64,000 bases of DNA, taken from positions 27,218,001-27,282,000 of the forward strand of contig NC_065873.1 in NCBI RefSeq assembly GCF_933775445.1, in the 5' to 3' direction. The position numbers and the translations under genes were made by a program. A model generated the notes under the pieces. It did not search any database. It worked only from the letters and a program-made list of their open reading frames with translations, and was not told the origin of the DNA. The DNA comes from Argentina anserina (taxonomy: Eukaryota > Streptophyta > Magnoliopsida > Rosales > Rosaceae). This document shows, piece after piece, positions 1 through 12,321 of the stretch. Each line of letters opens with the position of its first letter. Position 1 is the stretch's first letter.

Positions 1-2242
1 TTGACGTGTTGGCCGGGCCTTGAAATTTGATGGATTCTCACATCAATCGGTGAGTTTCAATTTGAATATCCAATCTTTAAGTACATGAACCAATTACAAT
101 AATTATGAAGAGATTGACCTCCCAAATGAGTAACTTGAGCTTACTCATGACGATGGCTTAGTGAAATTTGTATCCCCTGGCCTCTCTCGATTTTGTTAGT
201 GTACATTTTCACTGTGGAATTAGGTTTTAAACTTTGATTTAGTGGGTTGTTGCTATGACATGACATATGCGATATGATCGATGCACGTGTATCCAATTGA
301 TGTTATCATTTCGTCAATGTAAACAAAAAATCAAAGAACACACAAAAAATAAATCGATCTACAACGTAATCCAAAAGATAATAGATTAAATAAAAATAAA
401 AAGAAGAGAGAAAGCAAGAGAGGGGAACCAAACCAAAACACTCATATAAAACTAGCAAAATAATAAAATTATAAAAATTAAAAATGTGAGAGACCCATAA
501 AATCACCATTACAATGAGATAAAATAAATAGAAGAGACTTATTCCATTAAATTAGTTGAGATAATGTTGTACCGTGATTAACTAAAACACTGGCCACGTT
601 ATTTCCTTTGCGAAATATATGAGAATACTGAAAAGTCATTTCTGACATGTATCGCAAACAATTAAACCAACGAACTCAAAGTAAAATGCATAAAGATAAT
701 AGAAAATTAGAAATTAAGTTAAATGCATGTAAAGACTTCGATCGATCAAGTAGACATTTACATAAAGATAGTAAAAGGAGCCGGCCTTTTGAATTGGAAA
801 GAAAGAAAGAACAGAGAAAGCCAAACTAAAGAGAGTACGCATGGTCTCCAATTAAGAATTGCCATCATTGAGATCTCGAGGCTTTTGAGACGAAAGGCAT
901 CAATTGTTTCAAATATATGATCGATATGCCATCAAAAACTGAGCTGTGATATGTATGAATTTGGTCCTCATGAAAATGTCAGCTAGCAAGTTTAAACTCA
1001 TGTGTTTAGACTCATATTCAACCATGGAATCTTCTAACTATTTTAACGTAACCTAGCTAACTTATGGATCATCATGAGTACATCTGCGAGCTTCTGATAG
1101 AGAGTACAAAAGGAAAAGGGTCTCGTCCATCACTTTCATCATTGCTCGTTAGAGCGATCTAGCCAATAGGAGTGCGTATAACAAATTAAAAGACGAAATA
1201 ATTACTTAAAACCCTTACTTAGTTGATTAAACAACATGATTACAACGTAAAAGGAAAGGTAGGTCACAAGAACAATTGGTGCTTCATGACCCTGCAGATT
1301 GGAGACAGACTGATCTGAAGTTCTGAACATGCACTAGATCTTCTTCTTTAGACGCAACACTCAACAAGATAATTGATAATTAAGTACTGCTTGAACAGAA
1401 ATACAATCATCAATATCAATATATCAGAACCCAGAGTTTTACGTACTAATACTTCATTACCCATGCTTAATTATAGTATTGCAAATTAACACCAGTGACC
1501 ACTGATCGTAAAGAATAAGGTAGAGACAACTGATATTGGAGTGTGAGGAAAAAGGGAAAAGGTTTGCTTCTTCATTGTCTATAATTAGCCTGCTGATCTT
1601 ATACACGTACGTAGACATATAGAGCTCTGCAGCTTTGTGCCTGACTGTATACAAATTGTTCTTTTGGCCTTGTTCCTATTGCAAAAGAATGTCCGACAAT
1701 AGAACAAAGCAAATAAAATCGTCTTGGCGCCATCGATCAGAGATACGTTGTCCTTATTAATTGGCCCCGTTGTGTTTGTTTGTTCTTGACCTAACTCACT
1801 GATCACGACCTTTCAGTCGCCACAGTTTCTCTGTGGCTATATATGTCTATGACTAAACTCACTAAAGTATATTGCATGCAGGGAAATCTCAAAAGGAAAA
1901 TCACAGAACAGTGATGCAATGCTAAATATATAGTAGCTTAGGTCAAAAGATCATTAATGAAAGACCAAAAAAGGTACTCTTGGATTGTTATCATCCAACT
2001 TCCCAAACTTTTTTTTGTGTACGAATGCTAGCTAGGTCGTAAGAATGATACCGATCGTTTTTACACATGCGATTGGAGATTTATTCTTTCACTAAGGGAA
2101 AGTTTGAAAGAAAGAAAAACTATCCCACGATATAACTAGATTATCAATGGTCCCATTTCCATTAATTGATCTCTTGCAAAAAAAAAAAAGGACTACTATT
2201 GCATAGTCGAAGCTCAAACATCTAATCTAGCTATTATTCATC
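1..2242. other. Intergenic spacer, no gene recognised
   Basis: AT-rich sequence with only short open frames and no family motif or convincing splice structure. Purine-rich stretches near 370-430 and 790-830 explain the small open frames there. I see nothing that supports a gene, RNA or complete transposon. Confidence 0.6.
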
Positions 2243-2853
2243 CAGAGGTGGCAAACGGGCTGGCCGGCTCATACCATTTTAACCGGGTCAAAATTGTACA
2301 TGTGTCGTGTTTGAGCCGATATATTTATTTTTCGTGTCGGACTCGAGCATATTAAACTTGGTCCGGCTCATAGCCCAAGCTTATGTCGGGACCGTGCCGG
2401 GCCAAAAAGCAGATCGGCCTGGCCCATTAGCATTATAAGACTTAATTAACATTAAAAAAATTAAAATATTTGCTTTCTATAACTATTTATTATAATAGTA
2501 AAATAAATAAAATACTATAACATATTTAATAATCTTATTTATAAAACGTTGCATATATATGTCCAAACGTTTTTATCACTACTTTGATGATATTTTTTAT
2601 ATAATGAAATTAAAATAATGAAATAATCAAGAGATTTATATGTATAAGGTTTAATATTTATATAAATAATATAAAATTATATATTTAACGGGTCAGCCCA
2701 TAAATTTATCGTGCATGGGTCATATCAGACATGGCCTATAAGCTAAAATATCTAAACTCAGCCCGCACCGTTTCAATAACAGACTCGAGCCGGATCAGTT
2801 TTTAATGGATCGGGCCGTGCGGTACTCGGGTTTTTGGCCCACTTATCACCTCT
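2243..2853. mobile_element. Non-autonomous hAT-like element (about 611 bp)
   Basis: The ends are short imperfect inverted repeats, CAGAGGTGGCAAACGGG on the left and the complement of AGAGGTGATAAGTGGGCC on the right. They are flanked by near-identical 8-bp duplications (tattcatc and aattcatc, 7/8), as expected for hAT insertions. GC-rich ends with repeated GGGCC/CGGGTC words surround an AT-rich core with no coding capacity. A second member of the same family lies at 40539-41165. The hAT assignment rests on the TIR form and 8-bp duplication and is inference. Confidence 0.7.
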
Positions 2854-3233
2854 AATTCATCACCTTTTCTTCTTCTTTTGGATCTCATCGACAAGATTTT
2901 GAAGTTATGCCATGTTTGTTTACAATTAACTAATACTCAATGAAAATTCATATACAACCATAGAATCCAGGTAACATTTGACCAGTAACAACCTTATATA
3001 TCTACAATTTTACACTCGATCGATCGGTATAGTATGTTCAATGCACATACCATGCCATCAAACAATAATACACATGTAACAATTAATTAGCACCTTATGT
3101 TACAAATACAGCAAAAGGTGATAATTAATTAATTAATTAACACATTCTTATGATACCAGAAAACCCAATGAAATTAAGACGAAAAGGGTGGACACAAATC
3201 TATGCTTACGAAATTATCAAAAAGGTGAAGAAA
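2854..3233. other. 3' flank of the LRR receptor gene
   Basis: Noncoding AT-rich sequence that probably contains the 3' untranslated region and polyadenylation signals of the minus-strand receptor gene. It includes a short TTAA-type repeat near 3120-3140. Nothing else is recognised. Confidence 0.5.
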
Positions 3234-6200
3234 CTATAAGTTTACTGCAACACAAGAATTTGTCTTCCTTACAGAGTCTAGGGTTTTGTATAGTTCATTT
3301 GCAGATGGTCTAGCCATGGGGTCACCAGCAGTACAGTGCAGGGCTAGGTTCATGATTTCAACAATTTCATTCTGATTCTTCAATACGTGCCCTCGGATCA
3401 TCTGGTCGGTCCACATATCAAGATGGCAATCCGAGTAGCAATACCTTGCCCACTGAACAATGCTCTCGTGTCCACCCAACTCTATGTCGGCGGGGCATTT
3501 TCCGGTCAGTAATTCGATGAGGACTAAACCAAAACCATAGATGTCACTTTTCTCGGTGAAGTCTTTGCTTTCTTTAACTTCTGCAAACATACACAATGAA
3601 GTTATAGAACTGCATGCAGTTAAGACTTAAGAGCATGTAGTCTGATATCTCATGCTAGTAATGTACGAAGAACGAATATTTGGATAAACATATATATTAC
3701 AGTAAACGTCGATAAAGAATAGCGAGAAGTACCTGGAGCAATATATGCAGAAGAAACAAAACCCTTGGAGTCTCTGAGAAGGGGAATACTCAACCAAAGA
3801 CGAGGCTCATCTTTTGCGTCAACGATTACTTTCTCAGGAGACACACAACCTATGACCACACTCGGAGAGCAAGAGACGTGCAAGAACCGTAGAGCTCTTG
3901 CGATCCCAACGGCAATCTTCCGTCGTTGCTCCCAGTTCACATTCCTCAAAATTTGACACAATGCTTTCCCTTCGCAATATTCGTGAATGACATATGTGCT
4001 CTTTTCAGATTGGCATATTCCGATCAACCGGATAATGTTGGGATGCTGAAGGTGTCCGAATTCCGCCAGTTTAGACCAAAATGTTGGTGAAATAGAATTC
4101 ACAGCATCCTCTTTTACAACAAATTGTGCACCTTTGTTGCCAATTGAAATGACATTACTCTGTTTAGCTGCTGACAAAATATCCTCTACTGAAACTGATC
4201 TTGAAATTTTAGGCTCAAAGAATTGCACTTTCCAAATTTCATCTTCACTGTCCACAGTTTTAAGCTCCAAATCCTTTCGTCTCCGAATGTAAACAACGAC
4301 AAAACCAGCAACGCCAAAAGCAGCTAAAGCAACGAGAAAGCAAGTGAGAATAAACCACCACGTGGAGTTGTTTCTTACGCTTTTCCGCTTGCATGGTGGC
4401 AAACCAGTCGTGGTGTCGCCGCCACAAAGGTTGTTCCCGGCCACCGAGCTCGCATTTATGGCAAGAAATGCTCCTGTAGAAGGCAAGTTTCCATGAAGGT
4501 GGTTGTGAGAAATGTTCACTTGAACAAGCGACATGATCACGCCTAGGTTTGGTGGAATTACGCCGGAAAGTTGGTTATGGGATAAATCAAGCTGTCCAAG
4601 AACTGGCATCTCAGAGAGGCTGATCGGAATTGTGCCGATAAGCTGGTTGCGGCTGAGGTCTAGGCTCACGAGTTTTTGACACGAAGACAATTGTTGAGGG
4701 ATGGTACCGGAGAATTTGTTTTGAGAAAGCTTTAACTGCATCAGCTCCGATAAGTTCCTGAAATTCAAGGAGATATTTCCCGATAAATGATTTTCAGACA
4801 AGTCTAAGTTCTCGAGCTTGTCGCTGCCGAAGGACTCCGGTAAGTTGCCGAAAAGCCTATTTCTCGCGATATTCAGCATTTGAAGTGAAGGCAGATCCCA
4901 CTTTTTGTTATCAATTCTCCCGGAAATATTATTGCCCGAGACATCCAAGAAGTACACAAACGGAAGCTGTACAAAATCGGCTGATATTTCACCGGAGAGC
5001 CGGTTGTTTTGAACTCGAACTCGGCCTAAGCTCTTGCAAGAAGCCAGACTTTTTGTGAAATCACCTTCAAGAGAATTGGAAAAGAGAATGAGTTTGAAAA
5101 GTTTCCCCGAGTAGCATAGGGAATCGGGTACTATTCCGGTGAGGTAGTTTGTAGATAAATCTACAACAGTGAGATTGCTCTGCTTTCCAAGATCATCCGG
5201 AATCTCCCCTGAGAACTTGTTCGACCACAGCTGAAGGACTTGCAGACGAGGCAAGGAAGCAAGGGATTTTGGAATCTTTCCGGCAAAGTTGTTTGCGAAA
5301 AGATGAAGAATTTCAAGTTTCTGTAGCTGACTGATAGCTTCAGAAATTTCACTCGAAAGATAATTCTCACTAAGATCAAGTGAGACAAGCTTCCGGAGAC
5401 CAAAAATGGATTCAGGAAGTGGACCTGTGAGCTTGTTTCCGTAGAGGAAGAGATAATGGAGCTCAGTAAGGTTTCCTAGAGAATCCGGGATTTTGCCGGT
5501 GAGATTGTTGAAAACAAGATCAAGATGATTCAAAGCAGCAAGCTTACCAATCTCTTGCGGGATTTCACCGGAGAGATTGTTGTAGCCCAAGTATATCAAC
5601 TTCAAGTTCCTGACTTGGCCTAACTGGCTCGGAACTTTGCCAGTTAGTTGGTTCGAAGCCAAGGTCAAGTACTCCAAGTTAGCCATATTTGACATGGAAA
5701 TTGGAATTTCTCCTGCTAAAAGATTACCACCAAGATCAAGAAACTTCAAGCTGGAGAACGAACCAATGCTTTCGGGTATATTTCCCGAAATCATGTTGTT
5801 ACACAAGTCCAGTGTCTCCATACCCGCAAGTGAACCTTGTGGGATTTGACCGGTTAGGTTATTGTTGCTGAGATTGAGATGTCGAATGGAACTTGAGCTG
5901 GTGAATGCATCATGAGGAACTTGGCCTTGTAGCTGATTGTTGGAGAGGTCGATTTTTTCTAGGAGTGACAAGTGAAATAGTGAAGACGATAATCTGCCAG
6001 AGATGTTTCTTCCAGAGAGATCGATGGCGTTGACGTGCGACGAGTTGACACCACCACCAATACATGAAACGCCGTGCCAATTGCATAGATTTTTTGCCGT
6101 GGAGTTGCTCCAGCTTGAGAGGGAGTGTGAAGGGTCGTGGACGACGGCAGCCTTGAAGGACAATAGAAGTTCAACTTCAGCCCGATCATCATAATCAACC

Positions 6201-6286
6201 AAAGCATAGCTACGATATGAGATGATTGAGAAAATGATGATCAACATGCAAGATATGAGACTAGTGCTTCGAGGTTTCTTCGCCAT
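3234..6286 (-). CDS. SKM1: SKM1-like LRR receptor-like protein with degenerate kinase domain
   Basis: Two exons, 6286-3733 and 3580-3234, with a GT-AG intron (3732-3581), give 966 residues. Order: hydrophobic signal segment (about 7-28), LRR N-cap with the CNWHGVSC motif, roughly 20 plasma-membrane-type LRRs (LxxLxLxxNxLxGxIP) to about residue 600, a membrane helix at about 642-667, then a kinase fold to the end. The kinase C-lobe keeps a SDIYGFGLVLIELLTGK helix, but the HRD position reads IGCVSPEKV and no DFG is seen, so it is probably a pseudokinase. Length, two-exon structure and the C-terminal WARYCYSDCH region match Arabidopsis SKM1 (At2g25790), reported as a CLE45 peptide receptor affecting pollen performance. 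The start at 6286 is chosen because MAKK precedes the signal segment; an in-frame ATG at 6313 would add nine polar residues. Role inferred by homology. Confidence 0.85.
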
Positions 6287-6609
6287 CTTCAGCTCAAATT
6301 TTATAGCATCCACGTAGAATTAAGCACTGAAACCAGGGAGTAAACCAAAATTGGTCAACATAAAACTTGGAAAATATAGTAAAACAAAAACAAATAATGA
6401 GCTACCACATGCAGTAATATATATTCGAAATCTGAATAAATAAAGCTGAAGTTCAAGATGGGGTAAGATGTCTGCAACATGCCTGAAGCTCATAATGGGG
6501 GCTTTTGCTGGTTGAAAGAGGTGAAGATTTCACTAGTAGGTGAGGAAGATTTAGATAAGAACTAGTAATTGATGTATAGGGTTAGTAGGGTGATTGTGTA
6601 TGTGGGATG

Positions 6610-6632
6610 TTTGTGGGCTTAAATAGATGTAA
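6610..6632 (-). promoter_or_regulatory. Candidate TATA region of the SKM1-like gene
   Basis: On the minus strand a CTATTTAAG-type TATA-like motif sits about 330 bases upstream of the start codon. That would leave a 5' leader of about 300 bases. Position and motif only; no start site can be read from sequence. Confidence 0.3.
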
Positions 6633-7182
6633 AATTAAGATCCTGGAATGGGGACGGAAGTTGCAGATAATTACGATATGGGACCTTCACTTTCTTCAGA
6701 ATGATGTTTGAACACGAACGATTGAAAGGAAAACAGGGACAGATGTTGGAAAAAAGCCTCTGATTTTGTCGGGTTATTTGCTAAAATGCTCTTTTTGACT
6801 AATTGACTGGCTCCAAGCCATAATGACAAGATTGTGTAGCCGTTGAAAGACTTCCAAAATTTCTCACGTGTAATTTCTTTCGGTAAAGTAAATTTTGAAG
6901 TGATCTTTTTTTTTTGCGTTAGATACGAGAAATGCATATGAATTAATATGTCATATGTTAAACAACATAGTAGCTATAATAGAAATCACAAGGACAAGAA
7001 GTGGGAGTTTTTTATTCCCGGTAACGGAGGGGCTAAGGAACAATAACAGATGTGATGAACACACCCTTAAACTTTAACTTTGATGTGTGGAAACCCCCCT
7101 CTAAATTATAATTTTGCCCCCTTTCTTTTATGATTCTAATTGCAAGATCTGTTATTCAGCCAATAGTCAAATATATATTCAG

Positions 7183-7253
<71 letters not shown>

Positions 7254-9354
7254 CCTAAGGCAACCACAGAATTATAATTCATTGCTTCAAATCCATTCAA
7301 ACGTACGCTTAGTTGGAGTTTCAGTAATCATTGTTGGATTTTCACAGACTAAGCTTCTTGTTTCGTCATTGTTTCTAAAATACTTTCTCACTTTTGTCAA
7401 ACAAAATGATGGGCAAACTTAATATAAATTAACAGTCAAAAACTATTCTTGGAAAGCTATCTTGCTCACTCTCGATCGTGTGCATACACATGCTGGAATG
7501 AATGGCGCTTGAAAATAGTTCTAGTAGAGAAGCTAGCAAATGAAACTTTGTGGCTACAGAGAGAGAGAAGCTGATCATAATAATGATGATGAAGCTGCGC
7601 TGCATGAAAAAAGCAGCATTATTCTCCAACCCTTTTGTTTGGAGTATTCTACCTTTTGATAATTCTCTAGGATTCTCCTCTCAGTCATCTGCTTGAGATA
7701 GCGAGAGAAAATAATTTGGAGAAAGAAATTATACTTTTAGCTACAGCTAGCTGCACTGTGCAGAGTAGTGCAGAGTGAGAGAGTGAGAGTACAACAGTCG
7801 TGGCGCTAAAACTGAAGGAGGCCTTAGAGTGAAAGAGAATAAGGCGCGCAATTGAAAGTAGAGAAATCAGAAATGAAAGAATGAAGAACGATCGACATGA
7901 GTTGAAGAAAAGAGAAAGGTACGTGAATGTCTTTGCTGCACAGTAATAATAAACTGGCTAGGGTAAGGAGGTAGTGGTAGTGCTCGTGCGCAAAAATGCC
8001 CTTTTCCCTTGTATATTATATCGGGGACCCAGAGAGAGTCTCCTTTCTCGAAGGAATATACAGTGTGTGGTCTCTGTCATTACCAGCATGCTTTCCTCAT
8101 CTCCATTAATTTTCTAGGGTTCTTCAATAATACTCACTCCAGTCCCAGCTATCTCTCCCCACTTCGATCTCTATCGCGAAACTTTACCTGTATGCTTTGC
8201 ATATATGACCAAACACAAAAGGCCTCTTGTATTTTGAAACATTACTATGCCTTGTATGTTTCCTTAGACTTCAAAGCAAGTATAGATCTAGAGCTAGGGA
8301 TATCTCTCATTTACGCATGGATTAGTCACGGATCACTTCTTATAAAATCAAGAGTATATACGTACATATGCAAATCAAAACTGATTATATCAATGGAATA
8401 TTACCTATGAGTGTGAGCGAGTGTGTGACTTTTCCCCACTATATATTTTCCACTAGAAAATATGAGTCTGAATCCTCTTTCAATACTTAGTCTTGAAAGG
8501 AGGCGGGGTTAGTGCGGAGAAATGGCAAGTGCTAGACGAGCTGGTAAACCGTAGACACAGAGCATCAGCCAGCATAAGACAATTCACTTCTAAACCCCTT
8601 CGGGTAACATTAATCAAACTTAACGCTAATTGATCAGATACATACACTTAATCTCCTCATCATCCACTACTTGGATGTGACCATGTTAGTTGATCTTCTA
8701 ACGTATGATAAAGTATAAGGATATTTGATTATTAGTTCAGTTCATCATCCTCTTTGGAAATAATACTATCATTGAAAAGCACATTTATGCCATTATGCTG
8801 TAAAGCCTAATTGAGGAGCTCCAATATTATAGTCCAAAACTAGGTGTATGTTTTGACTTATACAAATAAATGTGTACAACTTTTGATCACATACATTCCA
8901 TATTCACAGTTTTTATAATAATTTATTATACGGATAATTGGTGATCGATTAACTAATTGACTGAGATTAGTGAGATATGCATGACGAGGAGATTGCTAGC
9001 TACCCGACCCATTTCCCTTGAATAAGGGTCTGAATCTCTTTTGAAATTTGTAGGGCTTCATGTTCATATAGTTAATGGCCCAGTTCATTCACTTAGTCGG
9101 AACTTTAATCATTCTCTGCTCATGTAATTAACTAATTAATGTCTATTATTGACAACTTTTGCTTGCACTTGTTAATCTCAGTACCTAGCTTCGTTCATCT
9201 TTTCCTCATAAAGTACAGGTTTTTAATGGTAATGTGGACTGCAAATGTCGGGCAGAATACTGGTCCACTAGAGTTTTGATTAACCTAGGTTATGGAGCCG
9301 CTTAATTATAAAATTTGATCCAAAATATGCATCAAATGGCAAATATATATATAA
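6633..9354. other. Intergenic spacer without a recognised gene
   Basis: Contains the CT microsatellite at 7189-7250, and a purine-rich GA stretch near 7740-7920 that would be pyrimidine-rich if transcribed from the minus strand. A 66-codon minus-strand frame at 7429-7629 begins with a hydrophobic segment, but it lacks a family motif or splice context, so I do not call it. An unannotated noncoding transcript is possible but unsupported. Confidence 0.5.
7189..7250. repeat. (CT)31 microsatellite
   Basis: Uninterrupted dinucleotide CT run of 62 bases. Long pure CT/GA tracts often occur in plant 5' leaders and promoters and are highly length-polymorphic. Confidence 0.98.
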
Positions 9355-9645
9355 AAGGCTTTTCAAGTGCGGACATCCCGTGTCCGGCGACACCAGGCCA
9401 CAACGGCGGAGCGCACAAGCATAGCCGCACTACCCATCTTCTCGGCGATTCCGTCTGTGTCGGTCGGAGTTCTACCGGCAACTCACGGCAGCCGAAATTT
9501 GTAAAAATCAAGTTTATGGACAGATTGCGGCGATTTCGCAATTTCGACCGCCGTGAGTCGCCGATGGAGCTCCGCTGGCACATACGGGATCGGCGAATCC
9601 GTACCTTATATAAGGTACTGACGTCCGCACTTGAAAATTTTCCTA
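9355..9645. mobile_element. GC-rich foldback MITE (about 290 bp)
   Basis: The termini are inverted copies of TTTTCAAGTGCGGACRTC. The inverted homology continues through the element: the region around 9440-9500 pairs with that around 9550-9600 at roughly three quarters identity by eye, and a GTACCTTATATAAGGTAC palindrome lies near the right end. Both strands stay open for about 115 codons, a by-product of the palindrome. Flanks are TA-rich so the target duplication is ambiguous. It shares the GACGTCCGCAC end motif with the element at 10147-10529. Confidence 0.7.
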
Positions 9646-9785
9646 TATATATATAGGTAAAGTCGGGTTTCCTAAGGTCGTGGTCGGTGATTGATTTGAT
9701 CACTTCAAACTTTTTAGAATGTTAATTATCGACTTATTGTTAATATATATATATATATAGTATATTTAGAGTGAAACTTCACTAT

Positions 9786-10133
9786 GAAATTACATAGTGA
9801 AGTTCTAATTCCGGCACACTTTTCGATCAATTTTTTTCATCTTGAATGATTCAATATTTAGGTATATTATTCAACATTATCTCTACAAAGTTTCATCCAA
9901 TTTGACAGTAGTTTGAGCATTTAAATTTGATACTTACACGAATAGTTCACGTTGAACCGTTTTAATTCGTTCATTAATTTAATCTAATTTCAATACCTTA
10001 ACCATTGTCAAATTGGATGAAACTTAATTTGTAGAGCTGATCTTGAATAACATACTTAAATATTGAATCACTTGAGATGAAAAAATTTGACCAAAAAGTG
10101 TGCCGGAATTAGAGCTTTACTCTGTTATTTCAT
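9786..10133. mobile_element. AT-rich foldback MITE (about 350 bp)
   Basis: Left and right arms are long inverted repeats that include CTAATTCCGGCACACTTTT and a TCATCCAATTTGACA block in opposite orientations, meeting near 9945-9975. There is no coding capacity. A related, truncated copy is visible at about 37044-37320. Confidence 0.75.
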
Positions 10134-10146
10134 TGATTTCTCAAAT

Positions 10147-10529
10147 GTAGACGTCCGCACCAATGATTTTGGTGCGGATTTTCCATTTTTGCACCATTTT
10201 TCGATCAAATTTTCTCATCTTCACCGTCTAGTATCTAAATAATATTGTGTCGATCATCTGTGCAAAATTACAACCAATTTAGTAATCGTTAAGACCTTCA
10301 AATTCTAAAAACAAATGAACGAACTGAATTATGTGAGATTTAAACTGTTCATGTTTATAACAGAAAAACACAATTTTGAGGGTTTTAATGATTACTAATT
10401 TAGCTGAAATTTTGCAGAAATAATTTACACAATATTATATAGATACTAGAAGATAGAGATAAAGAAATTTGATCTAAAAATTGTGCAAAAATAGAATTAC
10501 GCACTAAAACCGTTGGTGTGGACATCTAC
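10147..10529. mobile_element. Foldback MITE (about 383 bp)
   Basis: The ends match as inverted repeats (GTAGAYGTCCRCACCAA), and the arms pair over most of their length, sharing for example TTTTTGCAC, a GATCAAATTT block and a TCTAGTATCTA block in opposite orientations. A TA microsatellite follows at about 10544-10575. The outer motif resembles that of the 9355-9645 element, suggesting related families. Confidence 0.75.
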
Positions 10530-10541
10530 AACCAAGAAGCT

Positions 10542-10575
<34 letters not shown>

Positions 10576-10580
<5 letters not shown>

Positions 10581-11679
10581 TTAACCACTAGTAACCGGCC
10601 AGGATTTGTTTCGGATGATTAGTAGCCTATCAGTTTCTAAATTAGTCGTAGAGCTAATTAATTAACTAGCCTGGTGCATCCATGCATGCTTTATTTGGTA
10701 ATGGCCGGATCGGACACGGCCAGTTTTAAATGGGGAGATACTTTCAAATGTAATCCTGTTCCAAATTATTTTGGTTCATATGGTCTCATTCAAATCGTAA
10801 AGTAAATTGCATCGCACGTTTGCAACTCACATGCTAAATGAGATTTTGCACCAACTCGTGATGTGTATATGAACCATCAGTCTTCAACTATGAGTCCTAG
10901 CGGCTACGACTAGCTTAAGGTCCATCCATAACAAAGACCAAAACGAAGTATATATAACTAGCTAGGTACGTAGTCAGGCTAATATGCACGCAGGCATTTA
11001 GAACTAACAGTTGGAGTCTGGCTCGACTTCGTTAGTTGCTCGGACTAGCTGCTGGCCAGCTAGCTAGCTTATCCCATTAATCATATACGTACTTTGAGTT
11101 ACACATAATATATCAAGCAATATCCTTGAACGCATTTCAACGAGTCACACTGGATATTAGTTCCATTAACTCGTTCATTGTCAGCTAGGTTTACAACAAT
11201 GTTTGTCAGTTTAGGCAGGTAATTAGGTTTACCAAATGTTCAGTTTTGGCAATTGGCATAATTTTTAAATCGGTTCAGTTGGTAGCTGATGGACAACATG
11301 TAACCTTATTATAACAAACGCTTGGTTTCTGGTATTAGAAAGAGATGGAATGCAGTATTTCTGTTATCTTTATTTTCTTACATCTAAGTTGTCGGGAAAA
11401 TGTAGATGGATCTTATTGAACCATTTTACCAAGATTCCTTATTAAATTGATCGAAGCAATTTATATGACTCGAGATTTGGAGTAAAGAATGTGCGATCCT
11501 GATTACCGAGAATTGAGAAAATACAACGTACGTATATTCAAAATTAGTTCATGTTATATATGATACATTCATACAGACATTAATCTAAACTAACACTATC
11601 ACGATATAAGTTCATATAACATTATTTAATATATAGAAATTAGAGAGCATTACAAACCTATCTTATCAACCGAGACCGA
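10576..11679. other. Intergenic spacer, nothing recognised
   Basis: AT-rich sequence with no family motif, convincing exon or terminal repeat. It probably includes the 3' untranslated region of the DUF1677 gene that ends at 11680. Confidence 0.5.
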
Positions 11680-12321
11680 TTACTTAATCCTTGGAACACA
11701 GCTACTTCTTCGTGTAAGCTTGGGCGTGCATGACGAGTTCCTGGAAATTCTGCTCTCCTCGCTTCGTTTCGCTATGTCCCTCATTGCAAATGTTAAGGAT
11801 AGCTTGGGATTTAGTCTGGTATTGTTAAATTTCTGGCATACATCCCTGTGAGAGCTCACAGCTTCTTCAATGGCAATCGATTTCTGAGCTGATCTTTTCA
11901 TTCTTTCTTTCACAGCTTCAGAACAGAGCCCACAAACCCATTTTCCTGAGAAGGAATCCTCAACTTTGGCTATGTAGGCCTGCGTGCATTCCTCTTTCAT
12001 CCCACAGCATTCACATTCTGCTTGCTTCACCTCATCAATCGTGCTAAGATTATTATTCTTGCTGCTGCTAAAGATTCCCAATTCCCTCTTAAGATTGCCT
12101 ATGATTTCGACAGACACATCAGAACTTGTCCTTCGGAGAAGCCCTTGATCATTCTGCGCGCATGCATGCGTATAAAACAGAGAGATTAGTACGTGCAGTC
12201 ATCAGAATAAAAACTAGAAGAACCAAAACAAACAAGATATATTGTATTTGTGCTCGTAAGTAGAGACTTGGTCGATATCTGATGCTGCCCTTACCATATT
12301 AGCTACGAGGCAACTGATCAT
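11680..12321 (-). CDS. DUF1677 family protein (copy 1, 166 aa)
   Basis: Exon 1 (12321-12295) encodes only nine residues, MISCLVANM, and ends at an ATG/GTAAGG donor. Exon 2 (12153-11680) follows a GCGCGCAG acceptor and stays in frame. The join gives an Arg-Arg-Thr-Ser-Ser-Asp-Val-Ser-Val-Glu segment that parallels the neighbouring paralog. The core has the family's cysteine-rich pattern, CECCG...EECTQAYI followed by KWVCGLCSEAVKE, which could bind zinc. The C-terminus is basic and Ser-rich with repeated SSC(T/V)P motifs. The family is plant-specific and of unknown biochemical function. Tandem with the DUF1677 gene at 14709-15407, same strand, about 2.4 kb apart. The tiny first exon is inferred from splice signals and frame only. 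Confidence 0.8.

Noticed and set aside
7114..7422. 102-codon frame with a Leu-Ser repeat
   Set aside because: Produced by the CT microsatellite.
7429..7629. Possible small secreted peptide (minus strand)
   Set aside because: Hydrophobic start but no peptide-hormone motif, Cys pattern or promoter support.
9315..9703. Overlapping 113- and 123-codon frames on both strands
   Set aside because: Explained by the palindromic GC-rich MITE; no family motif.
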